Shown: positions 8,027 to 15,586 of the stretch, one piece after another
Layout: every line of letters begins with the position of its first letter
How positions within the stretch are numbered: the first letter of the stretch is position 1
Source: CAYRDC01 sp964422925
GTDB taxonomy: Bacteria; Bacteroidota; Bacteroidia; Chitinophagales; S012-47
NCBI GenBank assembly: GCA_964422925.1
Contig: CAYRDC010000004.1
Coordinates: 85,276 to 149,275, forward strand
Reading direction: 5' to 3'
DNA length: 64,000 bases
Notes under the pieces: model-generated
Databases searched by the model: none
What the model was told of the DNA's origin: nothing
The model's input: the letters and a program-made list of their open reading frames with translations, nothing else
Made by a program: the position numbers and the translations under genes

Positions 8027-8264
8027 CGGTTACCAGGTTCAGCTGCCGAAGGTAAGCCAGGAAATCGTACAGGTCTTCTTCGAGTTGCGAAGGATGAACA
8101 TCATATTCTTCCAGCAGGGTGTCCCGGATTTGTTTTTCATCCTTGCCTTCCCGGATGAGCGATAAGATGCGAATACCGATTGGATTCAGGGAATAGGAAT
8201 CTCCGGTAGATGGCTGAAAAACAAAACCATTGTCGCTGATGGCTATTTCTTTTTTCAGGTTCAT
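8019..8264 (-). CDS. PqqD-like peptide-binding protein (RiPP recognition element), first gene of the operon
   Basis: 81 residues covering a full PqqD domain: a short beta part (NGFVFQPSTGDSYSLNPIG) then the winged-helix part (GIRILSLIREGKDEKQIRD; LEEDLYDFLAYLRQLNLV). PqqD and its relatives bind leader peptides and present them to modifying enzymes. In PQQ synthesis PqqD works with the radical-SAM enzyme PqqE; none is present here, and the neighbours are an ATP-grasp ligase and a PLP decarboxylase. No short precursor-peptide gene is evident in the 128 bases upstream. It may bind a precursor encoded elsewhere, a peptide-like intermediate, or the partner enzymes. It is preceded by a good -7 box at 8285-8292. 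Confidence 0.85.
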   Translation of the reverse strand: MNLKKEIAISDNGFVFQPSTGDSYSLNPIGIRILSLIREGKDEKQIRDTLLEEYDVHPSQLEEDLYDFLAYLRQLNLVTDE

Positions 8265-8284
8265 AATATCTGTATTGACAGTAT

Positions 8285-8292
8285 CAAAAGTA
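8285..8292 (-). promoter_or_regulatory. Promoter -7 box of the PqqD/ATP-grasp operon
   Basis: On the minus strand this reads TACTTTTG, a full match to the Bacteroidota -7 consensus TAnnTTTG, 20 bases before the PqqD ATG. An exact TTG at the -33 position is missing; the nearest match is TTTTTC with an 18-base spacer. As the only good box before six overlapping genes, it probably drives all of them. Confidence 0.6.
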
Positions 8293-8367
8293 AAACTTGA
8301 AGTTTAAGACGAAAAAGAGAAGGTTAAGTTTAGCTTTTAAGTAAAAAAATGGGTTTCACTCCCTTGT

Positions 8368-8375
8368 TATCTTTG
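8368..8375 (+). promoter_or_regulatory. Promoter -7 box of the ABC-F gene
   Basis: TATCTTTG matches TAnnTTTG and ends 17 bases before the ATG. No TTG is seen at the -33 position. It is divergent to the PqqD operon promoter about 80 bases away. Confidence 0.55.
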
Positions 8376-8392
8376 CCCCGGCCTGAAAATGT

Positions 8393-10330
8393 ATGCTGGT
8401 AGTCAACAATCTTCAATTGACGCTGGGCGGTAAAACGCTTTTCCGTAACGAGTCGCTGCGCGTTTTGCCCGGAGACCGTATCGGGCTCACCGGGCGCAAC
8501 GGCAGTGGCAAAACTACCCTATTACGGATTTTAAGCGGCCGTATCAAACCCGATAATGGCACGGTAAATACTCCCGGTGAATACCGGATCGGGTTTTTGA
8601 AACAGTCTATACCTGTTATCCCGGACCATACGGTGATGGAAGAGGCCCTTACGGCTTTCCGGGAGGTACAGGAAACGGAACAGCGGATTCAGCGCCTGCA
8701 ACAAGAATTGGAATCGTTGCGGGAAGATAAGCCTGAATTGCAGAAAAAGGTAACAGAACTGGCAGCCCTGCAGGACAGGCTCCATTTCCTGGAAGGCGAT
8801 ATGATCCAACAGAAAGTGGAAACCGTGTTAAAGGGCTTGGGATTTGAACCGGAAGGTTTCGGCCAGAACCTGCGTACATTAAGCGGTGGCTGGCAGATGC
8901 GGGCCATCCTGGCCCGGATTTTATTGCAAAAGCCGGATTTACTTCTGCTGGACGAACCGACCAACCACCTGGATATCTACTCCATTCAATGGCTGGAAAA
9001 TTTCTTAAGCGATTATCCCGGCAGTATTGTACTGGTCAGCCACGACCGCAGATTCCTGGACAAAGTGACCAACCGCACAATGGAAATCGCGAACGGCAGC
9101 CTGAAATCCTTCAAAGGAAATTTCTCCGCCTGGGAAGCCTTCAAAATGCAGGAAGAAGAAAAATTAGTGCAACAAAAAAAACAGCAGGATAAATTCATCC
9201 GACACACGGAAACCCTGATTAATAAATTCCGGGCCAAGAAAAACAAAGCGGCCTTCGCGCAGAGTTTGATCCGCAAACTGGAGCGCCTTGAACGGATTGA
9301 ATTGCCGGAAACCGACCGGGCCACCCTGCAAATCCGCTTTCCGGAGATTCCCCGTTCGGCCCGGGTAGTGGCCAAAGCTGCCGGGGTTTCTAAAAAGTAC
9401 GGAAGCAAAACCGTGCTGGACAAAGTGGATTTTGAATTGCTGAGGGGCGAAACCGTAGCTTTTGTCGGGAAAAACGGGGAAGGCAAATCCACCTTCGCCA
9501 AGATACTGGCCGGTGAGGAAGGCTATGAAGGCCTCCTGGAAACCGGGAACAAAGTGCAGATGGCCCTGTACAGCCAGGATGCCCCGGACCGGCTTCCGGC
9601 AGGATTAAGTATCCTGGACGTCATGCTGCGAAGCGGTTCCTCCCTGCCGGAAAATGCCATAAGAAGCATGCTTGGAGCTTTCCTGTTCCGGGGCGATGAC
9701 GTTTATAAGAAAATCGGAGTCCTTTCAGGAGGCGAAAAGGCCCGTTTGGCTCTGGCTCAAATCCTGTTGCAGCCTAATAACTTTCTCATCCTTGACGAGC
9801 CGACCAACCACCTGGACATAATCTCCCAAGATGTGCTGAAATCCGCCCTGCTGCAATATTCAGGCACACTCATAATTATTTCCCATGACCGGGATTTCCT
9901 GGACGGGCTCGTGGAAAAGGTGTATGAATTCAAAAACCGGAAGATCATTTGTTATGCCGGGGATATGAAATATTTTCTGTATAAAAACCCGGTTTTCGGA
10001 CAAGCCGCCAGCCTCTCGTCCGGAGCCTCTCATAGGCAAACCAACACCCCTTCGGCCAACAAACAACAATACCAATTGCGCAAAGATCTGCGGAGGCAGG
10101 AGCGCTCACTCCAAAACCAGGTCAGGAAATGCGAAATGGAAATTGAACGGTTATCCGGTCAGCTGCAGGACATTGAGAGGCAACTGGCTTCCGGACGGCC
10201 TTCTCCGGCAGAAACCTATGAAAGGTATGACCAATTACGGGCTGAACTGACGCATTGGGAAGATCAATGGGCCGAACAGGCTGAAGCATTGGAGTCTGTG
10301 AGAAAATCCCTGGATGAAATGGAGAAGTAA
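8393..10330 (+). CDS. ABC-F family ATPase (translation factor type)
   Basis: 645 residues with two ABC ATPase domains and no membrane segments. The first has Walker A GRNGSGKTTLL (about 35-45), signature LSGGWQMRAILAR and Walker B LLLLDEPTNHLD. The linker with many Lys and Glu residues (about 240-290) is the ABC-F interdomain P-site-reaching region. The second domain has GKNGEGKSTFAK, LSGGEKARLAL and LILDEPTNHLD. The C-terminal 90 residues are a charged coiled coil (RKDLRRQERSLQNQVRKCE onward), as in Uup. ABC-F proteins act on the ribosome E site to relieve stalled or impaired translation; some give antibiotic resistance. The length and C-terminal coiled coil favour a Uup/YdiF-type housekeeping member. 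It is monocistronic. Confidence 0.9.
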   Translation: MLVVNNLQLTLGGKTLFRNESLRVLPGDRIGLTGRNGSGKTTLLRILSGRIKPDNGTVNTPGEYRIGFLKQSIPVIPDHTVMEEALTAFREVQETEQRIQRLQQELESLREDKPELQKKVTELAALQDRLHFLEGDMIQQKVETVLKGLGFEPEGFGQNLRTLSGGWQMRAILARILLQKPDLLLLDEPTNHLDIYSIQWLENFLSDYPGSIVLVSHDRRFLDKVTNRTMEIANGSLKSFKGNFSAWEAFKMQEEEKLVQQKKQQDKFIRHTETLINKFRAKKNKAAFAQSLIRKLERLERIELPETDRATLQIRFPEIPRSARVVAKAAGVSKKYGSKTVLDKVDFELLRGETVAFVGKNGEGKSTFAKILAGEEGYEGLLETGNKVQMALYSQDAPDRLPAGLSILDVMLRSGSSLPENAIRSMLGAFLFRGDDVYKKIGVLSGGEKARLALAQILLQPNNFLILDEPTNHLDIISQDVLKSALLQYSGTLIIISHDRDFLDGLVEKVYEFKNRKIICYAGDMKYFLYKNPVFGQAASLSSGASHRQTNTPSANKQQYQLRKDLRRQERSLQNQVRKCEMEIERLSGQLQDIERQLASGRPSPAETYERYDQLRAELTHWEDQWAEQAEALESVRKSLDEMEK

Positions 10331-10336
10331 GGGTAT

Positions 10337-10411
10337 AAAAAAAGCCCTCAGGCACGCGATGCAGGACACTAAAAAATACCCCCAAAAATTAGTTCCTGTA
10401 TACCTGAGGGC
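10337..10411 (-). terminator. Long two-part hairpin with T-run, end of the ggt-dinB operon
   Basis: Outer arms GCCCTCAGG (10344-10352) and CCTGAGGGC (10403-10411) pair exactly. Inside, CAGGACACTAA and TTAGTTCCTG pair with one bulge. Read leftward, the stem is followed by seven Ts (10337-10343), making it a Rho-independent terminator for minus-strand transcripts, i.e. the operon ending with the DinB gene about 125 bases away. There is no T-run on the plus strand. It is more elaborate than a simple terminator. Confidence 0.6.
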
Positions 10412-10505
10412 CGGAATGATTGATTAACCCCAAAACCTCAATGATGGTTTCGGTGATTTTCACCAAAAGGCTAAGGTAAAACACAGTTTTTTTTCATGCA
10501 AGTAT

Positions 10506-10530
10506 TTCAGGTATTTTTTTATACCCTGAA
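10506..10530 (-). other. Small hairpin just after the DinB stop codon
   Basis: TTCAGG (10506-10511) pairs with CCTGAA (10525-10530), extended by TAT/ATA with one bulged C around an A/T loop. It begins six bases past the DinB stop on the minus strand, has no T-run, and could protect the mRNA 3' end. The remaining gap 10412-10505 shows no gene. Confidence 0.35.
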
Positions 10531-10535
10531 CGATA

Positions 10536-11015
10536 TCATTGTCCTTGCCACTGAGCATATGTTCTGCGGATCTGCCCAATATGTGTATGAATATGCGATT
10601 CGTACATATTCAGCCAATCGCTCAGTGTAATGCTGCCTCTTTCAGGATGGATGGCCGCATGCGTATTCCAGACGGTATCTGGTACACGGCTCAGCAGATC
10701 AGCGTTCAAACGGTTCAGAAGGAGGTATAAATCCAGCGCCAGACGCGGTTCCTGTTCCTGGTATTTTAATTCCTCGGCCCAGGCGTACTGGTCAAACACA
10801 TTCAGGCGGGCCCCGTTTTCGGCAATGAGCTTTCGCAGGCGGATGTATGCAAACACTTCGCTATCCGCCAGGTGATGCACAATTTGCCGGATGCTCCAGG
10901 TATCGGCATCAGGTTTATAGGCCCAGGCTGTCTCGGGAATTTCTTCCATTAATTCCTTCAGGATGCCGGCCCCTTTACGGTAATTGTCTATTTTTTGCCT
11001 TATTTCACTGTTCAT
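10536..11015 (-). CDS. DinB-family (DfsB-like) putative metalloenzyme
   Basis: 159 residues, a four-helix bundle of the DinB/YfiT superfamily. Characteristic are WSIRQIVHHLADSE (His47-48, metal-ligand helix), FDQYAWAEELKY, and the C-terminal HIHTHIGQIRRTY, which supplies further histidine ligands. Family members bind a divalent metal; several are thiol-dependent transferases (bacillithiol, mycothiol) and many have no known role. It is the last gene of a leftward cluster, three bases after the DUF4878 lipoprotein. The substrate is unknown. Confidence 0.83.
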   Translation of the reverse strand: MNSEIRQKIDNYRKGAGILKELMEEIPETAWAYKPDADTWSIRQIVHHLADSEVFAYIRLRKLIAENGARLNVFDQYAWAEELKYQEQEPRLALDLYLLLNRLNADLLSRVPDTVWNTHAAIHPERGSITLSDWLNMYESHIHTHIGQIRRTYAQWQGQ

Positions 11016-11018
11016 CGG

Positions 11019-11360
11019 TCAGAACTTTGTGAGGATAATCACCCACTTCCCGTCCCGCTTTTCCAGTTTTAACGACTGCTCCGAATTGTCCGAGCCGGTG
11101 GTGTAATACACCGTGGCTGTTTTCTCGGCAATTTCATACCGGGTAATGGTATAAGTATCCGGTTCTGTTTGGGAAGAAAATAATTGCTCAAAGCGGTCGC
11201 GGTATTCCTCCGCCACGTATTTCGAAGCCTTTTTGTACTTGCCCTTCTCTAGGGCATGGAAATACCTTCTGGCTACGGTAACTGGTTTATTGGCAGTGCA
11301 TCCTCCCAAAATGAACAACATCAGCAAACACAGCGGCAAAAGGTTTTTCAGTTTCTGCAT
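11019..11360 (-). CDS. DUF4878-like lipoprotein
   Basis: 113 residues. A lipoprotein signal ends at LGG-Cys21. The mature part is one small alpha+beta domain (ARRYFHALEKGKYKKASKYV, later DGKWVIILTKF) of the NTF2-like DUF4878 type, found in many Bacteroidota envelope lipoproteins. The function is unknown. It lies three bases before the DinB gene and about 36 bases after the membrane-protein gene, so probably in the same transcript. Confidence 0.72.
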   Translation of the reverse strand: MQKLKNLLPLCLLMLFILGGCTANKPVTVARRYFHALEKGKYKKASKYVAEEYRDRFEQLFSSQTEPDTYTITRYEIAEKTATVYYTTGSDNSEQSLKLEKRDGKWVIILTKF

Positions 11361-11396
11361 GTTCCGATATTTTGTATTACGAAGCGTCCGGCCCGG

Positions 11397-11846
11397 TTAT
11401 GGTAAAAATAACAATCTCATCCTTTTCAGGAACAGCAAAATGACCGTGGCAATGATGGCATTGAACCAGAATTCAGCCGGAAGGGTGTAGTACGCGAAAA
11501 AAAGCATGCCAGTATAATAATAGGAAGCGCTGGTCAGCAGGATGAATGCCGGAAACAGGATGACGGGCACCACCGGCACAGGTAGCCTGTAACTGATACT
11601 GGTCAGCATGTACCGCAGCAGACCGAACAGGATAATACCTGGCAGAGTCCGCAGGAAGAAATCTGAAAACAACAGGAACAAATCACCGAGCAAAGACCCC
11701 ATAATTTCCCCGAACATTTCAGGTTCAAAACCCTGGAGCTGATACCAAACGAACAGGCTGACAACAAACAGCAGGGCGTAAAACAGCCACAAAGCTGCAA
11801 GATTGATTAGCAATTCCTTGATTGAATCGGTTTTTCTGTTTCCCAT
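11397..11846 (-). CDS. Small integral membrane protein, unknown family
   Basis: About 149 residues from ATG 11846 (a start at 11870 would overlap the cupin gene by 13 bases). Four hydrophobic segments: LAALWLFYALLFVVSLFVW, a middle segment around LLFSDFFLRTLPGIILFGLL, PVVPVILFPAFILLTSASYY, and FWFNAIIATVILLFL. The short N-terminus MGNRKTDSIKELL is probably cytoplasmic and the tail KRMRLLFLP is basic. No domain was recognised and no function can be given. It sits in the middle of the ggt-to-dinB cluster. Confidence 0.65.
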   Translation of the reverse strand: MGNRKTDSIKELLINLAALWLFYALLFVVSLFVWYQLQGFEPEMFGEIMGSLLGDLFLLFSDFFLRTLPGIILFGLLRYMLTSISYRLPVPVVPVILFPAFILLTSASYYYTGMLFFAYYTLPAEFWFNAIIATVILLFLKRMRLLFLP

Positions 11847-11857
11847 ACAGCAAGGGG

Positions 11858-12322
11858 TTATTGAATGCAATATCGCTGAAAAAATTTTTTCAGCGAAGGG
11901 AAATGTTCCTGCAATGCCTCCTGATGTCCCATTTCCATCATGTGCTCTTCGTAAGCAGGCACCACGGTACAGCCTGCTAACGCGAATTCGGCTCCTTCAG
12001 CCGGCTCCACCATAAACCAGGTACCGGCAGGAATGAGGCAATACCATCTTCCTCTTTCCGGATCGAGCAAGTGTTCGCGAATTTCCTTACGTCTAATATC
12101 CAGCCAACGAATTACCAAAGGGCCTCCTTCGTACAAATGCCATAATTCATCGGCTCTCAGTCGATGAACGGCTGAAAAGCAGCCCCTGGGAAGTAAGTAA
12201 TAAATATGTGAAAAAGCGCTCCCACTCTCCGGGTTTCCCGGCTGCGTAATAGCAGGTGCCCAGTACCCGCCTTCGGGATGGGGTTTCATTTTCAGTACGG
12301 CTATGATTTCTTCAGCTGTCAT
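11858..12322 (-). CDS. Cupin of the DUF985 family
   Basis: 154 residues. The opening PHPEGGYWAP, FSHIYYLLPRG, HRLRADELWHLYEGGPL and a later GTWF segment are the hallmarks of the DUF985 cupin family (cupin_5), a beta-barrel that may bind a metal or sugar-like ligand. Start: ATG 12322, two bases after the ggt stop; a longer frame would need a TTG at 12328 inside ggt. The function is not established. Tight spacing shows co-transcription with gamma-glutamyltransferase. Confidence 0.82.
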   Translation of the reverse strand: MTAEEIIAVLKMKPHPEGGYWAPAITQPGNPESGSAFSHIYYLLPRGCFSAVHRLRADELWHLYEGGPLVIRWLDIRRKEIREHLLDPERGRWYCLIPAGTWFMVEPAEGAEFALAGCTVVPAYEEHMMEMGHQEALQEHFPSLKKFFQRYCIQ

Positions 12323-12324
12323 GA

Positions 12325-14052
12325 TCAAAAACCAATGGCTGCATCTTCTCCCCGGGGATCCACCCCGCTTTCCAGGCGGCCATCTTCCAAAACGCGGATG
12401 CCATCCAGCCGGCCTATGGGACTCCGCACCTGTAGGATATGCCCTTTTGAAACCAATGCCAGCGAATCAGCAAGGGTAAGGGCTCCGGCTTCCATAAACA
12501 AGGTGTCGGGCCGCCACTGATGATGCACTTTCAGGGCGCTGACCGCTTCCTGCATGTTCATGTCGTAAACCGTAACGTTCAATATCGCCTGCAAAACCGA
12601 TGTTATGATGGTACTGCCCCCGGGTGTCCCGATTACCATGAAAAGCCGGCCGTTGCGCTCGACAATCGTGGGTGTCATGGAACTCAGCATCCGCTTGCCC
12701 GGAGCGATGGCATTGGCTTCCGAGCCGGTCAGGCCATAGGCATTGGGCACACCGGGTTTAACGCTGAAATCATCCATCTCGTTGTTCAGGAAAAATCCGG
12801 CCCCGCCCACTACGACCTTACAACCAAAGGAACCATTGAGTGTAGTGGTCACGGCCACTGCGTTTCCTTCCGGATCCACGATAGAAAAATGGGTGGTTTC
12901 TTCGCTTTCGAGCAATTCAATGTTTCCCGGCCGCACCGAATCGCTGGGAGTGGCATGATCCGGGTTGAAATTTTCCATGTGGCCGACCAGGTAATTCCGG
13001 TTGGTGAGCACCGAAACAGGCACCGGAAAAAAATCTTCATCACCCAGGTACCTGGAACGGTCGGCATAGACCCTGCGCTCAGCCTCCGTCATCAGGTGCA
13101 CAGTTCGGGCGCTGTTCCAACCCCAGTCTTCCAGTGGGTAGTTTTCCAGAATGGTGAGCAATTGAACAAGCAGTATGCCCCCGCTGGATGGCGGGCCCAT
13201 GGATACCACCGTATAGCCGCGGAAATGGCCGATTACAGGTGCGCGCCAAATAGCCCGGTATTTTTCCAGGTCGGAAGCTGTAATCAACCCGCCACCCCGT
13301 TGCATTTCGGCCACAATTTTTTCAGCGGTTTCGCCCCGGTAAAATCCGTTCCGGCCCAGATCCGCGATCAATTCCAGGGTATGGGCAAGGTCCGGGTTTT
13401 TCAGCGTGTCGCCCGCCTGCCAGGGTTCATCGCGCACGTAATTTACCGGCACCTTGGTGTTCAGGGCAAGGAACTGGTCACGGTAATTATTCAACTTTCG
13501 GGCCTCCACTTCAGACAACAGATAGCCTTCTGCAGCCAGGCGAATGGCCGGTCGCAACAGCTTTTTCCAGGGGAGCCTGCCATATCGCTGGTGCGCCCGC
13601 CACAGCCCGTCCACCGTTCCCGGCACCCCTGTTGCCAGATGGCCTTCCCAGCTGGCGCCTGGAATTACATGGCCAAGGCTGTTGAGGTACATATCCCTGT
13701 CGGCAGCCTCCGGGGCTTTTTCCCGGAAATCCAGGGTAAAGCGGCTTCCGTCCGCCAGGCGTAAAACCATAAACCCCCCGCCTCCAATATTCCCTGCGGA
13801 CGGATAAACCACTGCCAGGGCAAACGCCACGGCTACGGCAGCATCCACCGCGTTGCCGCCCGCCCGCATAATTTCAATCCCGGTTTGGGATGCCAGCGCC
13901 TTTGCCGACACCACCATAGCAGAATCAGCATAAACCGGTTCGGTCACCCGGTAAAAGCGCACCGGAGCAGGGCCTTTCGACCGGGTGCCACAGGCTGTGC
14001 CCAGCACCAGGAAATACATGAACAGCAATAATCCCCGGGAATTTTTCTTCAT
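12325..14052 (-). CDS. ggt: Gamma-glutamyltransferase (lipoprotein)
   Basis: 575 residues from ATG 14052, chosen because it begins a lipoprotein signal (MKKNSRGLLLF to LGTA-Cys); the open frame further upstream lies in non-coding sequence. The enzyme cleaves the gamma-glutamyl bond of glutathione and transfers or hydrolyses it. Visible family features: large-subunit start VVSAKALASQTGIEIMRAGGNAVDAAVA, the AGNIGGGGF loop, and the autoprocessing site EETTHFSIVD, where Thr386 would become the nucleophile of the small subunit; also NGSFGCKVVVGGAGFFLNN and GGSTIITS. Being a lipoprotein, it should act in the periplasm or at the cell surface. First gene of the cluster running to DinB. A weak -7-like TAACTTTA lies at 14122-14115. 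Confidence 0.93.
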   Translation of the reverse strand: MKKNSRGLLLFMYFLVLGTACGTRSKGPAPVRFYRVTEPVYADSAMVVSAKALASQTGIEIMRAGGNAVDAAVAVAFALAVVYPSAGNIGGGGFMVLRLADGSRFTLDFREKAPEAADRDMYLNSLGHVIPGASWEGHLATGVPGTVDGLWRAHQRYGRLPWKKLLRPAIRLAAEGYLLSEVEARKLNNYRDQFLALNTKVPVNYVRDEPWQAGDTLKNPDLAHTLELIADLGRNGFYRGETAEKIVAEMQRGGGLITASDLEKYRAIWRAPVIGHFRGYTVVSMGPPSSGGILLVQLLTILENYPLEDWGWNSARTVHLMTEAERRVYADRSRYLGDEDFFPVPVSVLTNRNYLVGHMENFNPDHATPSDSVRPGNIELLESEETTHFSIVDPEGNAVAVTTTLNGSFGCKVVVGGAGFFLNNEMDDFSVKPGVPNAYGLTGSEANAIAPGKRMLSSMTPTIVERNGRLFMVIGTPGGSTIITSVLQAILNVTVYDMNMQEAVSALKVHHQWRPDTLFMEAGALTLADSLALVSKGHILQVRSPIGRLDGIRVLEDGRLESGVDPRGEDAAIGF

Positions 14053-14088
14053 AAGCCGCAGAAATAAAAAAAATTCATTTGGTTGTGC

Positions 14089-14225
14089 AACGCAAATTGT
14101 TTGATCCGCATCTGTAAAGTTAGAGTAATCCATAAACTCCAATCCCAGTTCTCTCTCTCTTGGATTATTTGATTGCGTTTTTATGAAGCACAAAGCCGGT
14201 TGCACAGACCGGCTTTTTCTTTTTT
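14089..14225 (+). ncRNA. Possible small RNA upstream of an orphan terminator
   Basis: This gap between divergent genes has nested pairing segments: AACGCAA (14089-14095) with TTGCGTT (14173-14179), and TAATCCA (14126-14132) with TGGATTA (14161-14167), followed by a clear plus-strand terminator (14192-14225). The nearest plus-strand gene upstream ends at 10330, behind a long minus-strand operon, so the terminator has no obvious protein gene to serve. A short structured RNA, or an antisense RNA to ggt, is possible. No promoter is clear and no RNA family was recognised. Confidence 0.35.
14192..14225 (+). terminator. Rho-independent terminator without an upstream gene
   Basis: AAAGCCGGT (14192-14200) and ACCGGCTTT (14208-14216) form a nine-pair stem with a seven-base loop, followed by T-rich sequence to 14225. 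It lies about 75 bases before the exported PLP-enzyme gene and could also be an attenuator in that gene's leader. Confidence 0.7.
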
Positions 14226-14297
14226 CCCCGGTGGGAATGATGCGTGGATACCGGGTCATTGCGTAATTTACAGCATCCATTCCAAAAACCACATACC

Positions 14298-15584
14298 ATG
14301 AAAAGGAGAAATTTCCTGACCACCCTCGGGGCAGGCACTGTGGTATCACCAGCTGTTTTCTGGAAGCCGGCCCGGGCAGCTGCCCTGACGGATCTGTTTT
14401 CATCCTATCGCGATACACCCGCTGATGAACTGGCCACAGACGAATCTTTTTGGTCTGGCATCCGGCAGGCTTTTTACACTTCTCCCGGCATAATCTACCT
14501 GAACAACGCGGGGGTATGCCCCCAGCCCGGCTATGTTCAGGAGGCTGAGTTCCGGCAAACCAGGGCGGCCAACGAAGCCCCGGCCCATATCATGTGGCAT
14601 ATTATGCGACCCGGGAAAGAAGAAGTCAGGCGCCAGTTGGCCGGCCTGCTGGGCTGCGACAAGGAAGAAATTGCCCTGTTGCGCAACGCCACCGAAGCCC
14701 TCGAAATCCTGTTATTCGGCTTTGACCTGAAGCCGGGAGATGAAATACTGACCACCGACCAGGATTATCCCAGCATGCTGAATGCCCTGAAACTGCTTAA
14801 AAACCGCTGGAACATAGGTTTGAAAATGATAAAAATACCCGTGCCTCTCGAAGATGAGTCGGAATTGGTACAGCGTTTTGAAACAGCCATCTCATCCAAT
14901 ACCCGGTTGATTCTGATGTGCCACATGATCAACCTGACCGGCCAGGTACTGCCTGTACGAAAAGTAGTGGAAATGGCCCGGGAAAAAGGTGTGGAAGTCA
15001 TCATTGACGGAGCACACACCTTCGCTCATATCGATTTCAAAATCGGGGACCTGGGCTGTGATTATTTCGGAACCAGCTTGCACAAATGGCTCTGCGCACC
15101 TTTTGGAAACGGGTTGCTGTACATCAAAAAGGATAAAATTTCCAAAGTATGGCCCATCTTCGGGGCCCCGGTTGAACAGATGAACGAAATCCGGAAATTT
15201 GAGCATTTCGGAACATACCACGTACCCGTTCAACTGGGCATCAGCCAGGCTGTTGAATTTCACAATAATATCGGAACATCACGAAAAATGGCCCGGCTGC
15301 AATATCTTACCGATCATTGGGTAAACCAGGTAAAAGACATTGAAGGCATCCGGTTTAACACCAGTTTCCGGCAAGGCAGGTACGGAGCCATTGCCAACGT
15401 TACAATAGATGGAGTGAATATGCAGGAAATGCACAGGAAATTATTCAATAAATACAGGCTCTACACCATTGTTACCGACCATGAAGACGTCAAGGGAATA
15501 AGGGTTTCTCCAAATATCTACACCGCAATGCACGAATTAGACCTGCTGGCAGAAGCTTTTCATGAATTATCCGCTGAAAGATAA
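14298..15584 (+). CDS. Tat-exported aminotransferase class V-fold PLP enzyme
   Basis: 428 residues from ATG 14298, chosen because the protein then begins MKRRNFLTTLGAGTVV, a twin-arginine signal ending near ARA. The body is a fold type I PLP enzyme of the class V/isopenicillin-N-epimerase-like group: IYLNNAGVCPQP, LRNATEALEILLFG, DQDYPSM, IIDGAHTFAHIDF (cofactor Asp), and TSLHKWLCAPFGNGLLY with the Schiff-base lysine. Members epimerise, desulfurise or cleave amino acids. Export by Tat fits folding with PLP in the cytoplasm. Periplasmic class V enzymes are little studied. It ends two bases before the convergent kinase gene. The substrate is unknown. Confidence 0.85.
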   Translation: MKRRNFLTTLGAGTVVSPAVFWKPARAAALTDLFSSYRDTPADELATDESFWSGIRQAFYTSPGIIYLNNAGVCPQPGYVQEAEFRQTRAANEAPAHIMWHIMRPGKEEVRRQLAGLLGCDKEEIALLRNATEALEILLFGFDLKPGDEILTTDQDYPSMLNALKLLKNRWNIGLKMIKIPVPLEDESELVQRFETAISSNTRLILMCHMINLTGQVLPVRKVVEMAREKGVEVIIDGAHTFAHIDFKIGDLGCDYFGTSLHKWLCAPFGNGLLYIKKDKISKVWPIFGAPVEQMNEIRKFEHFGTYHVPVQLGISQAVEFHNNIGTSRKMARLQYLTDHWVNQVKDIEGIRFNTSFRQGRYGAIANVTIDGVNMQEMHRKLFNKYRLYTIVTDHEDVKGIRVSPNIYTAMHELDLLAEAFHELSAER

Positions 15585-15586
15585 TA

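Noticed and set aside
12520..13764. A 414-codon open frame antisense to ggt
   Set aside because: Opposite a complete gamma-glutamyltransferase; a consequence of codon composition.
14150..14160. CTCTCTCTCTC run as a functional microsatellite
   Set aside because: Only about five units, too short and not in a coding or promoter box; could be chance.
14053..14418. N-terminal extension of ggt to 14418
   Set aside because: The added residues cross the terminator and paired segments of the gap, and the lipoprotein signal begins at 14052.
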